Shown here: positions 36,541 through 48,427 of the stretch, one piece after another
Position numbering within the stretch: position 1 is the first letter of the stretch
How the letters are laid out: every line of letters begins with the position of its first letter
Source: Loxodes magnus
Lineage: Eukaryota; Ciliophora; Karyorelictea; Loxodida; Loxodidae
Assembly (NCBI GenBank): GCA_946699065.1
Contig: CAMPDV010000425.1
Coordinates: 186,001-250,000, forward strand
DNA length: 64,000 nt
Direction of reading: 5' to 3'
Position numbers and translations under genes: made by a program
Notes under the pieces: generated by a model
Seen by the model: only the letters and a program-made list of their open reading frames with translations
Told to the model about the DNA's origin: nothing
Databases searched by the model: none

Positions 36541-36985
36541 CATATTCTATTAAAAAATTACTCTGATGCTTAATAAAGTTTGAAAAGTTATTTTTTTATA
36601 ATTTTTTCACTTAAATTATTTTATATCAAGAAAAATTTGACTAAAATCTTATTTATCACAGTATCAGATCAAGCTTTTTTTCTCAACTAGAATCAAATGA
36701 TTAAGTTTTAATGAAATTCATAGTTTATTTAATAGTATTATTTTAATTTTTCATTTGTATTATTGATATCCTTTTTTATATAAAAGCTTCTAACTTTTGG
36801 AGTAAAATAAATATCTTTGGAATTAATGAGGAGAAAACGCATACTTAAAATTAAATCATTTGATACTATAAAGTTTTAGATAAAACAACTAATATTAAGT
36901 TTTGTAATTATTATTATATAAAATTGTTTCTCCATTATTAAGGAGTTTTATCCTCTCAAAAGTACAGCGCTTCAAGCTTTTCGGT
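36541..36985. other. AT-rich stretch
   Basis: No gene seen; separates unit C from the GC-richer island that follows. Confidence 0.4.
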
Positions 36986-37855
36986 GTTCGTTAAAATACT
37001 TGGGGCAACGGAAAGATTACACGTTCCCATCAGCGATTTTTTTAAATAGTTTTACCTTTCTACATTCCTGTCGGGCTTGGTTATAACTCCATATTCATCC
37101 TCTTATACATACTTCCATTCTCGTGCAAAAAATCTTGATCAGCCCAATTGCTTCTGTTCGCTTTGCTTATCAGAAATTCCTTTGTTTCTATTGAAACTTC
37201 TTACAGTTCCGATATAGCTTTTATTGGTTTTAGAAGCGAAAGCATCTCTTCTTGATCGGAATTAGTCTCATTTGAGATTAAGCTTAGGGTTTGACGATCA
37301 TTGAGATCGATCCAGTATTTAGCTATTCCATTCTTGATTCTTTTAGGAGTTGAATTTCCTATTCTTATTTCACTACTTAATCCCTCAGCTAAGTTGTGTT
37401 TTTATCCTAATGGTGTTGGATGCTGAAGAATGCATCCATTTGCATTCATAGTCATCTATACGATCCCCGTCCATTTAATTCTTTTCTTTGTGGCTTGAAA
37501 ATTAGTTTTTGTTCTAGTATTTCAACTTTTAAACCTCTTCATTGAAGTTCACCACCCTTAATGCAAACTACGCTACATCAAATTGCTCAGAGTTAAAGCC
37601 AAAAGATCGTTCCTAGTCACGCAATACCATTTCCTACTGCCTTCGAGGCCTCTCTTCCGTGTTTGGAGTTTACCAAGTTTGTTTCTGTCGTTTGCCCGGC
37701 TTTGGAAGTTGTTAGGTCTATTATTAGTTTTTTTGTTGATATAAAGGTTTGTCTAATTAAAGGAAAGACGTGAGGTTAGAAGAATGGCATCTCGGTTGCT
37801 CTCTTCCTTTTGTCTTTGGAAGAGGTAGTAAAGAAGCCCTATCGGATGTTTGAGA
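36986..37855 (-). CDS. GC-richer coding-like tract, unrecognised
   Basis: About 40% G+C in an 80% A+T setting. The most natural minus frame gives RDAILLTSRLSFNQTNLYIN, RANDRNKLGKLQTRKRGLEG, then TKKRIKWTGIVQMTMNANGC, ILQHPTPLGQKHNLAEGLSS, KRIKNGIAKYWIDLNDRQTL and SNWADQDFLHENGSMYKRMN. It is basic in the first half, acidic-mixed in the second, without membrane segments. A few TGA codons (read as Trp) and the lack of a clear ATG leave both ends open. The base composition matches the ORF1-like islands, so a retrotransposon ORF is the likely source, but no homology to them is visible. Confidence 0.35.
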
Positions 37856-38277
37856 TTATTTTTAATTACATATAAATTAATGTGATTTATAATGATCTAA
37901 GCTAGAAAAAACTTATAATTTAAGAAGTTAATAATTTAAAATAATTTAATTATTAGATTTAACCTTTTTAAATAAAATTTAGTTTTCATATATCTTACTA
38001 AATATTATTGCTTTTAAGAAAGCATCTTAAATATTTTTTATTTTAAGTTTTTAAAATTAAATTTTATTTTAAATTAAATTATTAAATTAAATATATTAAG
38101 CTAAATAATCTTAATTAGTTTTAGCTTTTAATATTGCTTCAATAAGAGTTTACAATATTATTAGAATATAAATATTTAAACGATAGTTTAATTAAAAATG
38201 TTTTTAAAGTTTCTATCTATATAGAGGAAAAAAAACTCAAACTCTATAGATATATTTCACATTACAAATGACTTGGA
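37856..38277. other. AT-rich stretch
   Basis: Nothing recognisable. Confidence 0.4.
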
Positions 38278-38823
38278 TCACCATGCAAAGTAGCTTTCTA
38301 AATTTATGAGAAAGATGAAAAACATATAGGATATCCTGCCTCGTCTTCTATTTGCTGTTATATTCTTTCTTTTTCTTGTCGAAGATACTAATGTTTGAAC
38401 AGCTTTTTATGAAGGAATACTTAATTCAATCGAAAGGAGGAGAAATAGAGTGGTAAATAATATCTAAGATTATAAACTAAAAATTTCATTAATACTCAAT
38501 TTCCTCTTACATTTACTCTTATATTTCTTCCTGCTTTTCTTCACTTTCTTCTACATATTTTTGCTATATATCCTGATTTTTTCTTATAGTTTATCCTAAT
38601 TACATTGCTATAAGACTTGCTTATTCTTTACCTGATTTTCTTCTTTTTCTCCAATTCATATCGTAATTGTTAAGCTTGGAAGTTTTTTCTTGAAAACCTC
38701 ATATACTGCGCTATTTTAAGAAACTGTTCTTGCAATTATAAATAAAATATATTTGACTCCTAAAGGTGGAGTAGGCTTTTCTTCTTTATAACCATCTAAT
38801 TTTCTCTTAGATAGCTTGAGCAT
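38278..38823 (-). CDS. Unrecognised basic protein, 181 aa
   Basis: ATG at 38823, TGA at 38280-38278, in frame. MLKLSKRKLDGYKEEKPTPP, LGVKYILFIIARTVSQNSAV, YEVFKKKLPSLTITIWIGEK, then a lysine-rich middle (NMQKKVKKSRKKYKSKCKRK). The N-terminal half looks like an ordinary folded protein. No family recognised. The neighbour at 39-40.2 kb is on the same strand. Confidence 0.35.
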
Positions 38824-38989
38824 TTTCTTCAGTTCAATCTTTTGCTATACCGAAAATATTAGTTTTTTATTATTTGCTATTTTAAGATGTATAAATTTGA
38901 TTTGAAAAGGGAGATCTTAAGATTTGATAAATATTTAACATTTATTTAGTTTTATTTACTTTTTCTTATTCAGTTTATTAAGTACTAAG

Positions 38990-40170
38990 AACATTTTAAG
39001 TATTTTAGTCTATTTTTTAGTGGGAGCATTTTATTATACTAATCTAAGCATCTACTCTCCTGTTCAAACAGCACACCTATTAAACTTACTAGCTCCTAGA
39101 ATAAATTCGGCAACTCCTGCTTCACTTAAGGAGCTTTTCCCACTTAGACAGATTGCTAAACATAGAATAGTAATTCCATTCAAATTTTTACAATTTTACC
39201 TTACTAAAAAATAATTCTTCTAAGTAGCATATAAGCTAGACATTCTTCATGGTCTCTAAAATACTGTTCTGAAGCAATCTAATTCAAAATTTCAACTTAT
39301 TGTCGTATTTTGCACTGAACTTCATACTTTTTTGTGTAAATATTCAATCAGTTAATCACTTTCAAATATGCTTTTCATTTAAAGACTTGGAATATTTCTA
39401 GCAAATCTTTCCCAAATCATTCTAAGGATTTAATCAGATAATCCATCAGCTGTTATATTTTATTGATGAGTAAAATATAAACCACAGATAAAACACCATA
39501 AGTCGGTTATTTAAGAATGCTTTGCCATTTCAAAATATCTCATATTATAAAGTATGAAATCATAGTTACTAGGATCAAGAAAATTTATATAATCTCTATA
39601 CTTTAAAGCTGGTTCAAGAGAGCTATTTCTCTTCATCATCAATTCTTCCAATAGCTATTCTCCTTACAATTTCTACTAAAAGCTTACCAAGTTTGTAACT
39701 TTCACGGATTATTCTCTTAGAATTATTTATACAGTGTTTATCATAGCCAATATATAGGTTAAATATATGTCTTCTCATGATTTATAAAAAACCATTAAAG
39801 TACCATGAATATATGCTAGATAAGACTAAACCATTTCAAAGCATATATTTTTTATTTCCCTTCTGATCTTAAAAACTTATTCCATACATCAGGCTCTAGA
39901 TGTACGAAAGATGATATTAATCAGTTTTAGTTCTCTGGAAGTTTCTCTCTCCAAAATGCATTATTAATTATACTGCAAGGTAATAATCCTAAAACACCTA
40001 GCTAATTTACACGCTTCATCCAGACCCAATTATTTGTTCTAAAATACAAACAGGTACAGTTCTCGTTTGTAATGTTACGTCTGCTTCTAAAAAACTAGCA
40101 TCAATTTCTCATCAGCTTCGGTTTTTCCATCATGATTTTTAAAGGTATCATTAAGCATTTCAATTCCTAC
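38990..40170 (-). pseudogene. Unrecognised minus-strand coding tract with frame changes
   Basis: Protein-like stretches follow each other on the minus strand in different frames: KNHDGKTEADEKLMLVF and NAFWREKLPENQNW near 40.1-39.9 kb, SKRIIRESYKLGKLLVEIVR near 39.7 kb, LEPALKYRDYINFLDPSNYD, FARNIPSLQMKSIFE and SGKSSLSEAGVAEFILGASK down to 39.07 kb. Either short introns or frameshifts join them; no GT...AG pair of 20-24 nt fits all joints, so I favour a decayed gene. Family unknown. Confidence 0.35.
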
Positions 40171-40779
40171 ATTTTATCTCAATAAATTTTATCCCAATAA
40201 ATTTTATCTCTCTGTAGCCTCACTAAGTATGAGATGGTATTTAATAATTAATTATTGGAGGCAATCTTAATAAGATATAAAAAGTACAGGGACTGTAAAT
40301 TTAATGGCAATAAAAAGTGTTAATTAATATAATAGATTTTTAGAATATTTATATTACCAAAGACGCGGTATTTGTCAGAATTAATTCCTTGAACTATTCT
40401 TCAGAGATAAAAAATAAAATGATATAATCACTAACTAAAAATAAGTAGCAAGATGTGCTTTAAAAAGTCTTAATTCTACTTTTAATTAATCTTACTTTAT
40501 TGTCTTGAATTGGTTATTCTTTTAAAATTACATTGCAATGTATTATTTCAAATTCTATATAAAACTTCACACTGAACCTTAAATGGATCCCAACTCTGAT
40601 GTAGCGTTTATTTTAACAAAGAACAGTAACCTTAAATATTTAAAGAATTCTAAATAAATGACTTAACATTTTCAAATAGAACTTTAAGATGCTAGTAGTA
40701 GCAAATAATTTTAAATAAAGTTTTAAATAAAATAGAATGAAAATTTTATTCAGATGTATTGGGAAGGTTGAGTGCGATG

Positions 40780-41271
40780 CCTATTTCACACCTTTATTTT
40801 GAAGATTAAGATAATAACATTGATTAATAGAAATTTCCAACTTATACTTACACAATATTAAACAAGACAATGATTAGAGAAATAGTATCAATTTTCAAAT
40901 TAATGACCTTTAGTTATACTTTTTAGTATTATTTGAAATATAGGTACTATTAAATAAAACAATCTGAAATTTGCATTTGCAGAGAATAAGAAACCTATTA
41001 ACATATTTCTTAATGTGAAGCTCTGCAAGATTTAATGGAAGAATTTAAAGACTTGAAAAATTATGATTTGCTTAAACTTATAACTTACAAAAAATTTAAA
41101 TTAATCCTAACTTCCATACTCTAAGATAACTTTAACAAATTGACTTAAGAATTAAATACTTTCATTCAAAATTGCTTCATAGAAGAATTTAAATTTTAGA
41201 GTAAAAACGAACAAGTGAAAAAGTTAATGGAATAATTTTACTAGTGAGCAAGTGAAGAAGAAAACGATTGA
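40780..41271 (+). pseudogene. LINE ORF2 C-terminus with Cys/His knuckle
   Basis: Frame PISHLYFEDQDNNIDQQKFP, TYTYTILNKTMIREIVSIFK, QSEICICREQETYQHISQCE, ALQDLMEEFKDLKNYDLLKL. The C-x-C-x8-H-x3-C knuckle and about 60 residues on either side align with the insertion at 4960-5766. Candidate stops are TGA at 41245, 41269 and 41293. There is no RT palm upstream, so this is a 5'-truncated relic. Confidence 0.65.
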
Positions 41272-41299
41272 AGAAAATTAAATCAAGATTATTGAGATG

Positions 41300-41690
41300 G
41301 AAGTCGTAAAACATTTTTTATTATCTATATGAAATATGGTAAACACATATAAATTTTAATTATTATATATTTTAATCAATATAAGTCAAAAAAAATAACC
41401 ATTTTAATTTTTGACTTATTTTTTAAATTATATATAAAAAAAATTTAATTTAACTTAAATTAGAATTATAATTGAAAATATTATTAAAGTTAAGGCTTTA
41501 AAAATGAAAGCAAATGTTTTCATTACTAAATAATTTTTAAATTTAATTAGTAATTAGTTATCATTTTCATATTGTATCAAGATTGAAAATGCTTTGCAAG
41601 CACAACAATTTTTTTGTTTAATTAAAATGCTACAAAAATTTTAATTAATTTTAAATAATAAAAATAAAAGTTTAGACTTAAATCTTGAGT
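41300..41690. other. AT-rich stretch
   Basis: Possible 3' tail of the ORF2 relic; nothing else seen. Confidence 0.4.
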
Positions 41691-42180
41691 TATTTTCACC
41701 TTCAATTATCATTGGATAATTCCTTTATTCTTTTAATTCCATTTAAAGCTGCATTTTGTACTGATTTTCTTCTATTTTTTCTAATTTGCTGATTAGTTCT
41801 TTCTGCTTCTATTGTTAGTTTTGAGATTAACTGCTCTAGTCTTGTGATATATTTCAAAATGCGTTAAGGTCTCTTTCTTAGGTCACGAGTCTCGATTCTA
41901 TTTCCTCTGCAAGTTCAAGCTTTACATTAACTTCTTATTGTCTTTCTTCAACATTTTTACCTCTTCTTGGAGGTCTAGCACCACTTTAATCAGCTTATTT
42001 ACTATTATATGGTGAGATTCTAGACTTCCGAGCGCATAATATTCTTAGCCTATTTCCTAGGCTTTTCTTCAAAGGCGGGAGATTCATCCTGATGGGTGAC
42101 ATTTTTGTTACCCTTTTCCTGGTCCTAGCCTTTCTAGGATACCGTTAACTTCTACTTTTTAGGCGCCGCGAAGAATCCTG
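41690..42180 (-). pseudogene. ORF1-like coiled-coil fragment (frameshifted)
   Basis: On the minus strand VVLDLQEEVKMLKKDNKKLM matches FSDLKEEVKKLRLENKALKN of the ORF1-like protein at 15591-16460. Upstream, in another frame, SPAFEEKPRKQAKNIM matches its EEEGPRKV region, and downstream, in a third frame, a Gln/Lys-rich coiled coil continues (QKELISKLEKIEENQYKMQL). At least two frameshifts therefore break it. G+C is raised only over the 5' half. Confidence 0.5.
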
Positions 42181-42189
42181 GTTTGAATA

Positions 42190-43560
42190 CTGATATCTTT
42201 TTTTAAAAAAATAAATTTAAAAGATAATAATTTATAAAGATAAAATGTAAGATAAACTTTAGAATTTATAATTAATAAAATTAAAAAAGAAAAATTTCAT
42301 TCAATTAACAGATAATCCTATTTTTTTAATTTGAATCCTATTAAAATAAAATAGATAAAAAGATATTTTAATTAATGTTATAATCTAAAAATATTAGAAG
42401 TAAAAAATGAGTAAAATCTTAAAGGATTCTTTAGTAATAATATTTCTAGATAATCGTTAGTAAAGAGAAAGAAAGTCACAAATTTTAAGATTTTTTATTA
42501 AATTTACGAAGAAAAAATTAATATTAAAATTCATTCCTAAAATGAATTACAATTTAAACATATTTAACTACAAATTTATATAAATTTTATATCTTTTTAA
42601 AAAGCTAAATTTTTATATAAATTAAAGAACTATTTCTAAAATTAAATAAATATTTTTATATGAATTAAAGAATTAAAAAATTAAAAAATGTGTAAGACAA
42701 TTTCAAATAAACCTTTCTTAAAAAAAGTTTAGCGTTAAAAAATTATAAATAAATATACAATTACTAAAATATTTAAACTAAAAATTACATAAATATTCTT
42801 ATTTAAGCAATCTTTAGTTTTAAATTCTAAAATTAAAATGTTATCTTAATTTAATAAATAGAGCGATAAAGATATCTAAAATTTAATAAATTCTAATAGA
42901 AAAAAGTCGAACCTAAAAGAGATAATATTTATAGGATATTAATGAATCTATTAAGTAAAAAGAATTTCTAAAGTTTTATTATTATTATTAAATAATTAAT
43001 TCTTATGCTACATAATTATTTTATTTAGTTTAAACTAGCTAAAATGTAATAAACTGAAAATATAATATAAAATTAGTTGTTTAAGTTTAATAAATAAAAT
43101 AGATTTAAAATACTTTGATTAATATATAGTTAAATATTCTAAAAGGGATCCTTGATTATGAAAGTTTTAAATTAGGCTTTTTAATAATTTGAATATGATT
43201 TAGTGATAATTTTTGATGATTTAAAGTGGGAAATAAAAGTAAATTAGGATTATTTAATAAATGATAATTGAATTTGATTAAAAAGGATAAAATGATTAGT
43301 TAGTATTTTGACTTAAAGTAGTTAATGAATAATAGACTAATGATTTAATGATTATATTGATTTTGAATAATAATGTTTATAGTTTTAAAATATTAGTAGT
43401 ATAATCCCTTATAATGCTTTTATATTTTTGATGACTAATTTAAATTAATCTTTTTTGATAAAATAATAATTTAATTAATTAATTTTATTATTTTTAAATT
43501 AAATATACTAATTATTTATTTATCAATTCATAGTCATTTAACATTATAAATCTATTTATT
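42190..43560. other. AT-rich stretch without supported gene
   Basis: About 85% A+T; no pattern seen on either strand. Confidence 0.4.
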
Positions 43561-43563
43561 ACT

Positions 43564-43787
43564 TCAGTTTTTCTTATTTATTATGTATTCAGTAATCAAA
43601 TTTGTAACTGCCTCATATATGTGTATTAGTTCAAAGTTTGGTAGATCTATTAGTTCTAACCTGTTATTGAGGTAAATGTTGTACAATTAAGATTTACATC
43701 TTTCTCTTTCTTCCATATATTATTCTCATGTACTTATGATGGGAGTTTCGTCTTATACTCCAATATTGCAGAATTTACAAATTATGA
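43564..43787 (-). pseudogene. LINE ORF2 C-terminal fragment at the edge of WD40 unit D
   Basis: Minus strand reads HIICKFCNIGVQDETPIIST, WEQYMEERERCKSQLYNIYL, NNRLELIDLPNFELIHIYEA, VTNLITEYIINKKN and TGA at 43566-43564. Spacing of the two cysteines, the ET dipeptide and the following helices follow the ORF2 C-termini at 5.0 and 40.8 kb; the knuckle His is replaced. It starts exactly where similarity to the WD40 flank (unit D) begins. Confidence 0.5.
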
Positions 43788-45055
43788 TGTGCTATAAAGC
43801 AAAACATGAAGTATTGCTGATTAGGAGCCGAAAGATATAGAATAATAGCAGACTAATAAAATTTGTTAAGAGTAAATAATAATCTATTAGATTAGTTTTA
43901 AATAGCTTATATTAGCTAATCTAATACTTATATTATCTTATACTACAAAGAAACATATTGTGTTAAGTTTACTCCTTCTATTAATTCAGAAAAAAAAAAC
44001 TTTATTAAAGTGCGCGTAGCACCACAATGGTGCGCAGCATTATAAAAAGTCAATTGAATACAAAAATAATAATGGAAGATAGTAAAAATATTTTTTCTTT
44101 CTTAAAAAAGCTTATGCTTTTCTTAATAGCAAACAACTAATTTTAAGAAAGAGAGTATTAATAGTGGTAACAATATAATATAGATTTGTATAGAATAATA
44201 GAAAAGAAGTAAGTGTAATATAAAGTAAAATAATTTAGGTATTATTAATTTAAAATGATAATTCCAAAAATAACATAAATAATAAATATTAGTTTGCTAT
44301 AAAAAGAGAAAGTTATCTAAATGTATTTATTACATTTATATATTTTGCTTAGAATCAACATTATAAGTAATAAATTATATATTAGTTTATTATTTTAAGA
44401 GAGACTTTTATAAATAAAAAGTTTTAATGAAATAATAGTAAGAAAGTGGGCAATTAAAAGATTTTATCTTATAAATTCTAAAAATGTTTTGCTTTAAATA
44501 ATTTGACGTTTTTTAATATTTATTCAAACTAATTAATAAGAAACTTATTTTATTTCATTTTTTTTAATTAGTAAAAAGCTTAAAGAAATATTTTTTTTGA
44601 TTAAATTTAAGTGAAAAACAATAATTAATAACAGTAGATTTAAAAGAATTTTAATATTTTATTTATCATTTAAAAGGGTCTACAACGAAATAAGGTTTTC
44701 TTATTAAGAGTCTTTGATTTAAAGCACAAATAATTTGTAATTAATAAATGCATATTAAAGTTATTATAATAAGGATACAATTCTTCGTTATAAACTTTTG
44801 AAATAATAATTTATCCTTTTATTTAAAAGTAAAAGGATATAAAATAATTAAAAATGTAAAAGTATGTACTATTTGTTTAATATATTGTCTTGTTTTAAGA
44901 CAAAAATAGAATTTTAAAATAAATGTTTAAGAAAAAAGATACTTATAAGTATGCTTAATAAATAATTTAATTGTTTAATTTTATTGGAATTGAGTCAGTA
45001 AAATTAATTGAGTTATTTTAATTAAAAATTTATAGAAGTAAGTTATAAAATTAAA
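43788..45055 (+). repeat. Truncated 5' flank of WD40 unit D
   Basis: Matches 62290-63708 and, inverted, 9388-10795. It is cut at 43788, so unit D has only about 1.3 kb of the flank that units B and C keep at nearly 5 kb. It contains one extra hairpin insertion at about 43990-44063. Confidence 0.7.
43990..44063 (-). mobile_element. Hairpin-family copy 3, small clean insertion
   Basis: About 70 bp absent from units B, C and E at the same place. It carries gtgcgcgtagcaccacaatg and gtgcgcagc, an inverted-repeat hairpin (gcgcgtagcacc against ggtgcgcagc), with a run of A at one side. The reverse complement matches the copies at 14145 and 55566. Confidence 0.6.
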
Positions 45056-46142
45056 ATGGAGAAAAAATAAACGGAGAAAAAAGAAAAGCAATTTACTAAA
45101 AGTATTTTTTTAAGAAAACTCTTAAGAGCGAGAAGCCATATTTTAGGGAAAGTATCTCTACTTCATTTTAAGTATGAAATTCTGCCTAACTTATGCTACT
45201 AAAAGTTAATAAACAAGATTAATTATGACCAAAGTAAAGGTATTTCTTTAATATTTTTTAGACTTAATCCTTACTGGTCACACCTCACCTGTTAACTCGG
45301 TAGCCATATCAAGTGACCTGAATTGAATTGTATCAGGTTCAGGATATCCTGAAAATTCGATAAAGATCTGGAATTTCCAAACAGGTGTTCTCCAAAGAAT
45401 TATAGCAGGAAATACTGATTATGTTTTATCGGTAGTAATCTCCTCTGACTCTAGCTATATCGTATCAGGATCTGGTGACAAAACCATCAAGATCTGAAAC
45501 TTATAGACTGGCGCTCTCATAAGAACTTTAACGGGGCATACTTATCCTATTACTTCGGTAGTAATCTCCCCAGACTCTAGATATATTATATCGGGATCTG
45601 GAGATAAAACCATAAAGATCTGAAATTTCCACAATAGTGCTCTCATAAGAACTATAATGGGGCATACTTCCTTCGTTAGATCGGTAGTAATCTCCTATGA
45701 CTCTAGATATATTATATCGGGATCTTACGATAACACTATAAAGATTTGGGATTTCTATACTGGTCAGCTTGTGCGAACTCTTACTGGACATTCAGGTTAT
45801 GTTTTATCGGTAATAGTGTCTAAGGATAATAGGTATATAATATCGGGTTCTCGGGACAAGACAATTAAGATATGGGACTTCTTTTCTGGTTAGTGTATTC
45901 GTACTCTTTAAGGTCACTCAAGTTATGTATCAAGTATTCAGTTAAGTGTTGATTCAAGTGTTATATTTTCTGGTTCTGATGACAGAACAATCAAGATCTG
46001 GAACTTTGATAAGGGTGAGTGTATATAGACTTTGTAAGGGCATACTTTAGATATAAATTCTATAGCATTGAGTGTTGACAATAGATGGTTGGTATCGGGA
46101 GAATGGGACAGGACAATAAGAAAGTGGAGAGTTTCGAGTTGA
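45056..46142 (+). CDS. WD40-repeat protein, copy D (intact, reference copy)
   Basis: ATG at 45056, intron 45240-45261 (22 nt, GTATTT...TTTAG), TGA at 46140-46142; exons of 184 and 881 nt give 354 aa. The N-terminal 61 residues are basic and helical (KQFTKSIFLRKLLRARSHIL). Seven WD40 repeats follow with blade ends IKIWNF, IKIWNL, IKIWNF, IKIWDF, IKIWDF, IKIWNF and IRKWRV. In-frame TGA is used for Trp in LNWIVSG and in the second and third KIW; TAA/TAG for Gln elsewhere (for example SGQCIRTLQGH). Where copy B has GAA at codon 5 this copy has TAA, a Glu/Gln change that would be a stop in the standard code. Single propeller, no other domain; likely scaffold. Confidence 0.88.
45240..45261 (+). other. 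22-nt intron
   Basis: Starts gtattt and ends ttttag. Same length and place in copies B (9182-9203), C (31551-31572) and E (63878-63899). Splicing is required to keep frame between the head and the propeller. Confidence 0.85.
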
Positions 46143-46649
46143 GTAACTTATGATTTGACTTAATTAAATTTTATGATTAAAGATATAAGATATTGGTAAT
46201 GAATTTAAATGAATGTTTAATGTTAACTATGTTTTTTGTTATATGAAGTGTTTGCTTTATTTATTTATTTATTTATTTATTTATTAAAAGGTTGTATATT
46301 CTTAAATATTCTTGGTTTAAAAAAAAGGTTGAGTAATATAGTTTATTGAAATTAGTGAGGTAAATGATTTAAAGTGGTAATATTTAAAAATATTAAAAAT
46401 ATAATTTTGTTAAATGAAGACGTAAAATAAATTTAAGTTTAATTTTATTCTATAAAATTTCTTATAGATTTATTTTTAGATTTGGTAAAAATTTCAAGTT
46501 GAGTATAAATTGTAATTTTGTTTTGTGGAGTAGTTAAAATATTATCTGTACATGCAAAGTTAGTTTATAACCTTGATTATTAATTAAAAATTTTAATTAA
46601 GTATTTTATTTTATTTTAAATTAACTTTTAATTTTTTAAATTTTGTTTT
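46143..46649 (+). repeat. 3' flank of WD40 unit D
   Basis: Nearly identical to 268-743. A short tttat tandem lies at about 46258-46285. Confidence 0.7.
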
Positions 46650-46996
46650 TTATTATTTATTTTTTATTTAATTAATTTCAACTAAAAAAATTTTCGGACC
46701 AGAAACTTCTTTCCGATTGCACAACCCAACGCTCTCTTTTTATGGATTAATGGGGATATCCTGTTGTGCTCCAGGCAAAGCTGCTGGGAGCTCCATCGCT
46801 ATGAGCAGCCAGGCTTCAAGCCCCTACCAAGAGCGGATAATCTCTAAGACAGTGTTCCCTTCAGAAATTGACTCTGACCAGGGACTTTCTCAGCGACAGG
46901 AATGGAACTTGTTCCTAGCCATAAAACCAGAAAGTGTTGCCACGAAGGTCATTCTCAGCTCTCACCATCTTTTCAATTATTATTATTTATTTTTTA
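46650..46996 (+). mobile_element. ORF1-like fragment with 17-bp direct repeats (second copy)
   Basis: Same block as 744-1090 at the same site, bounded by ttattatttatttttta at 46650-46666 and 46980-46996. Small differences include an indel near the cagctgc segment that changes the upstream frame, so the coding potential is already lost in at least one copy. Confidence 0.55.
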
Positions 46997-47149
46997 TGAT
47001 TGACATTTATTATTGCTTATTATTATTTATTAATTATAATTAATTGTTATTATAAAATTTTAATATTTAAATTTAATATTTTTCGTTACCGATTGGAAAA
47101 TTAATTTTTCTGATAATAAGTTTTATTTATCTTTCAGGTTCAGAGTTTA

Positions 47150-48370
47150 AATTTCATAAAAAATAAAAATTTGTTTTTTTGCTCAGCGTTTTGCACTACC
47201 AAAGATTTTCGGCACGGAATAAATTTAATTATTTCGGGATAAATAAATCTAAATATGAATAAATTATTTTATTTCGGAATATAAAAACTAAAAAGGAATA
47301 AAAAACACCTAAATAGGAATAAAAAATTTTGAAAATAGTTTTCTAAAATGATTTAAAAAATATTTTTATAAAATAGTTTTTGAAAGCGATTATTCCAAAT
47401 ATTTGTTGAAAAATTTTAAAAAAATTTGTTTTTTTTAGGAAAATGAATTTTTATAGCTTCCTTTGATTAAAAAATTTTTTTCGAAAAATTTCAAATTTGT
47501 TATTTGCTCAGTGATTTATACTACCATAGATTTTTGGGAAGGAATAAATTAATTTTTTTTTATGTAAAAAATTTTTGAATTTTGAGATTAATTTAAATTT
47601 TTTCAGGTAAATGTTATTAAAATTAATTTAAATATGTTTACTCTTGTGTTTTTGATCAGGTTTAATTTTAATTTTTATGTTCAAGATGTTACGTTTCTAA
47701 TTAGAAAAAATTTTTTTGATAGTAAGTTTTTTTATTTATGTTTCAATTTCAAAGCATAGATTTCATGAAAATTTCAAATTTGTTATTTGCTCAGTGATTT
47801 ATACTACCATAGATTTCTGGGACGGAATAAATTTAATTATTTCGGGATGAAAAAAGTTAAAAGGGAATAAAATTTCAAAAAAAATTCCAAATATAAAAGA
47901 TTTTTGAAAAAAATAAGAATTTAAAAATTTTTTTAGTTTAATTAGAATTTGTAAATCTCTTTTTAAAATGGTATTTTGTAAAAATGAAAACACTTATTTT
48001 TGTTTTAAGGAAAAATATTTGATTTGAAAAATTTTAGCAAATTTTTGTTGCTTTTTATTTCAAGAAAAAAATTTGATAAGTTTAATTTTTTTGAAATGAT
48101 AAAAACAAAAGTTATTGTTTATGTTTTTGATAAAAATGCATTTTTTTTACTTGGATGTAAAATTTTTTAAATTTGAATTTCTTTTCGAGTAAATGAAAAA
48201 ACTAGTGATAAAATTTTTAAATTTTATAAGAATTTACTTAATTGAACAGGATCTCAATTAAAAAGGAGAGAAAAGAAAGTAAAGAATGAAATTGTGAACA
48301 ATTATTTTTTATTTTTTAGCTCTGAGTCTTACACTACAGAAGATTTTCGGGATGGATAAATTAAAAAAAA
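47150..48370 (+). repeat. Inverted-repeat arm with three motif copies
   Basis: Counterpart of 1240-1860 but with about 600 bp more: the 45-bp motif occurs at 47181, 47505 and 47789 plus the diverged copy at 48317. The extra part looks like a local tandem duplication of the arm edge. Confidence 0.65.
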
Positions 48371-48427
48371 GGGTTAGAGTTTTGATAGATATAAAAATTT
48401 TTAGCAATACTTTTTAAATTAAGATAT

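Noticed and set aside
39020..39214. Plus-strand ORF of 64 aa (MGAFYYTNLS)
   Set aside because: The opposite strand gives a longer protein-like reading that continues beyond it on both sides.
45528..45791. Minus-strand ORF of 87 aa over the WD40 gene
   Set aside because: Antisense shadow of WD40 repeats 3-5 of copy D.
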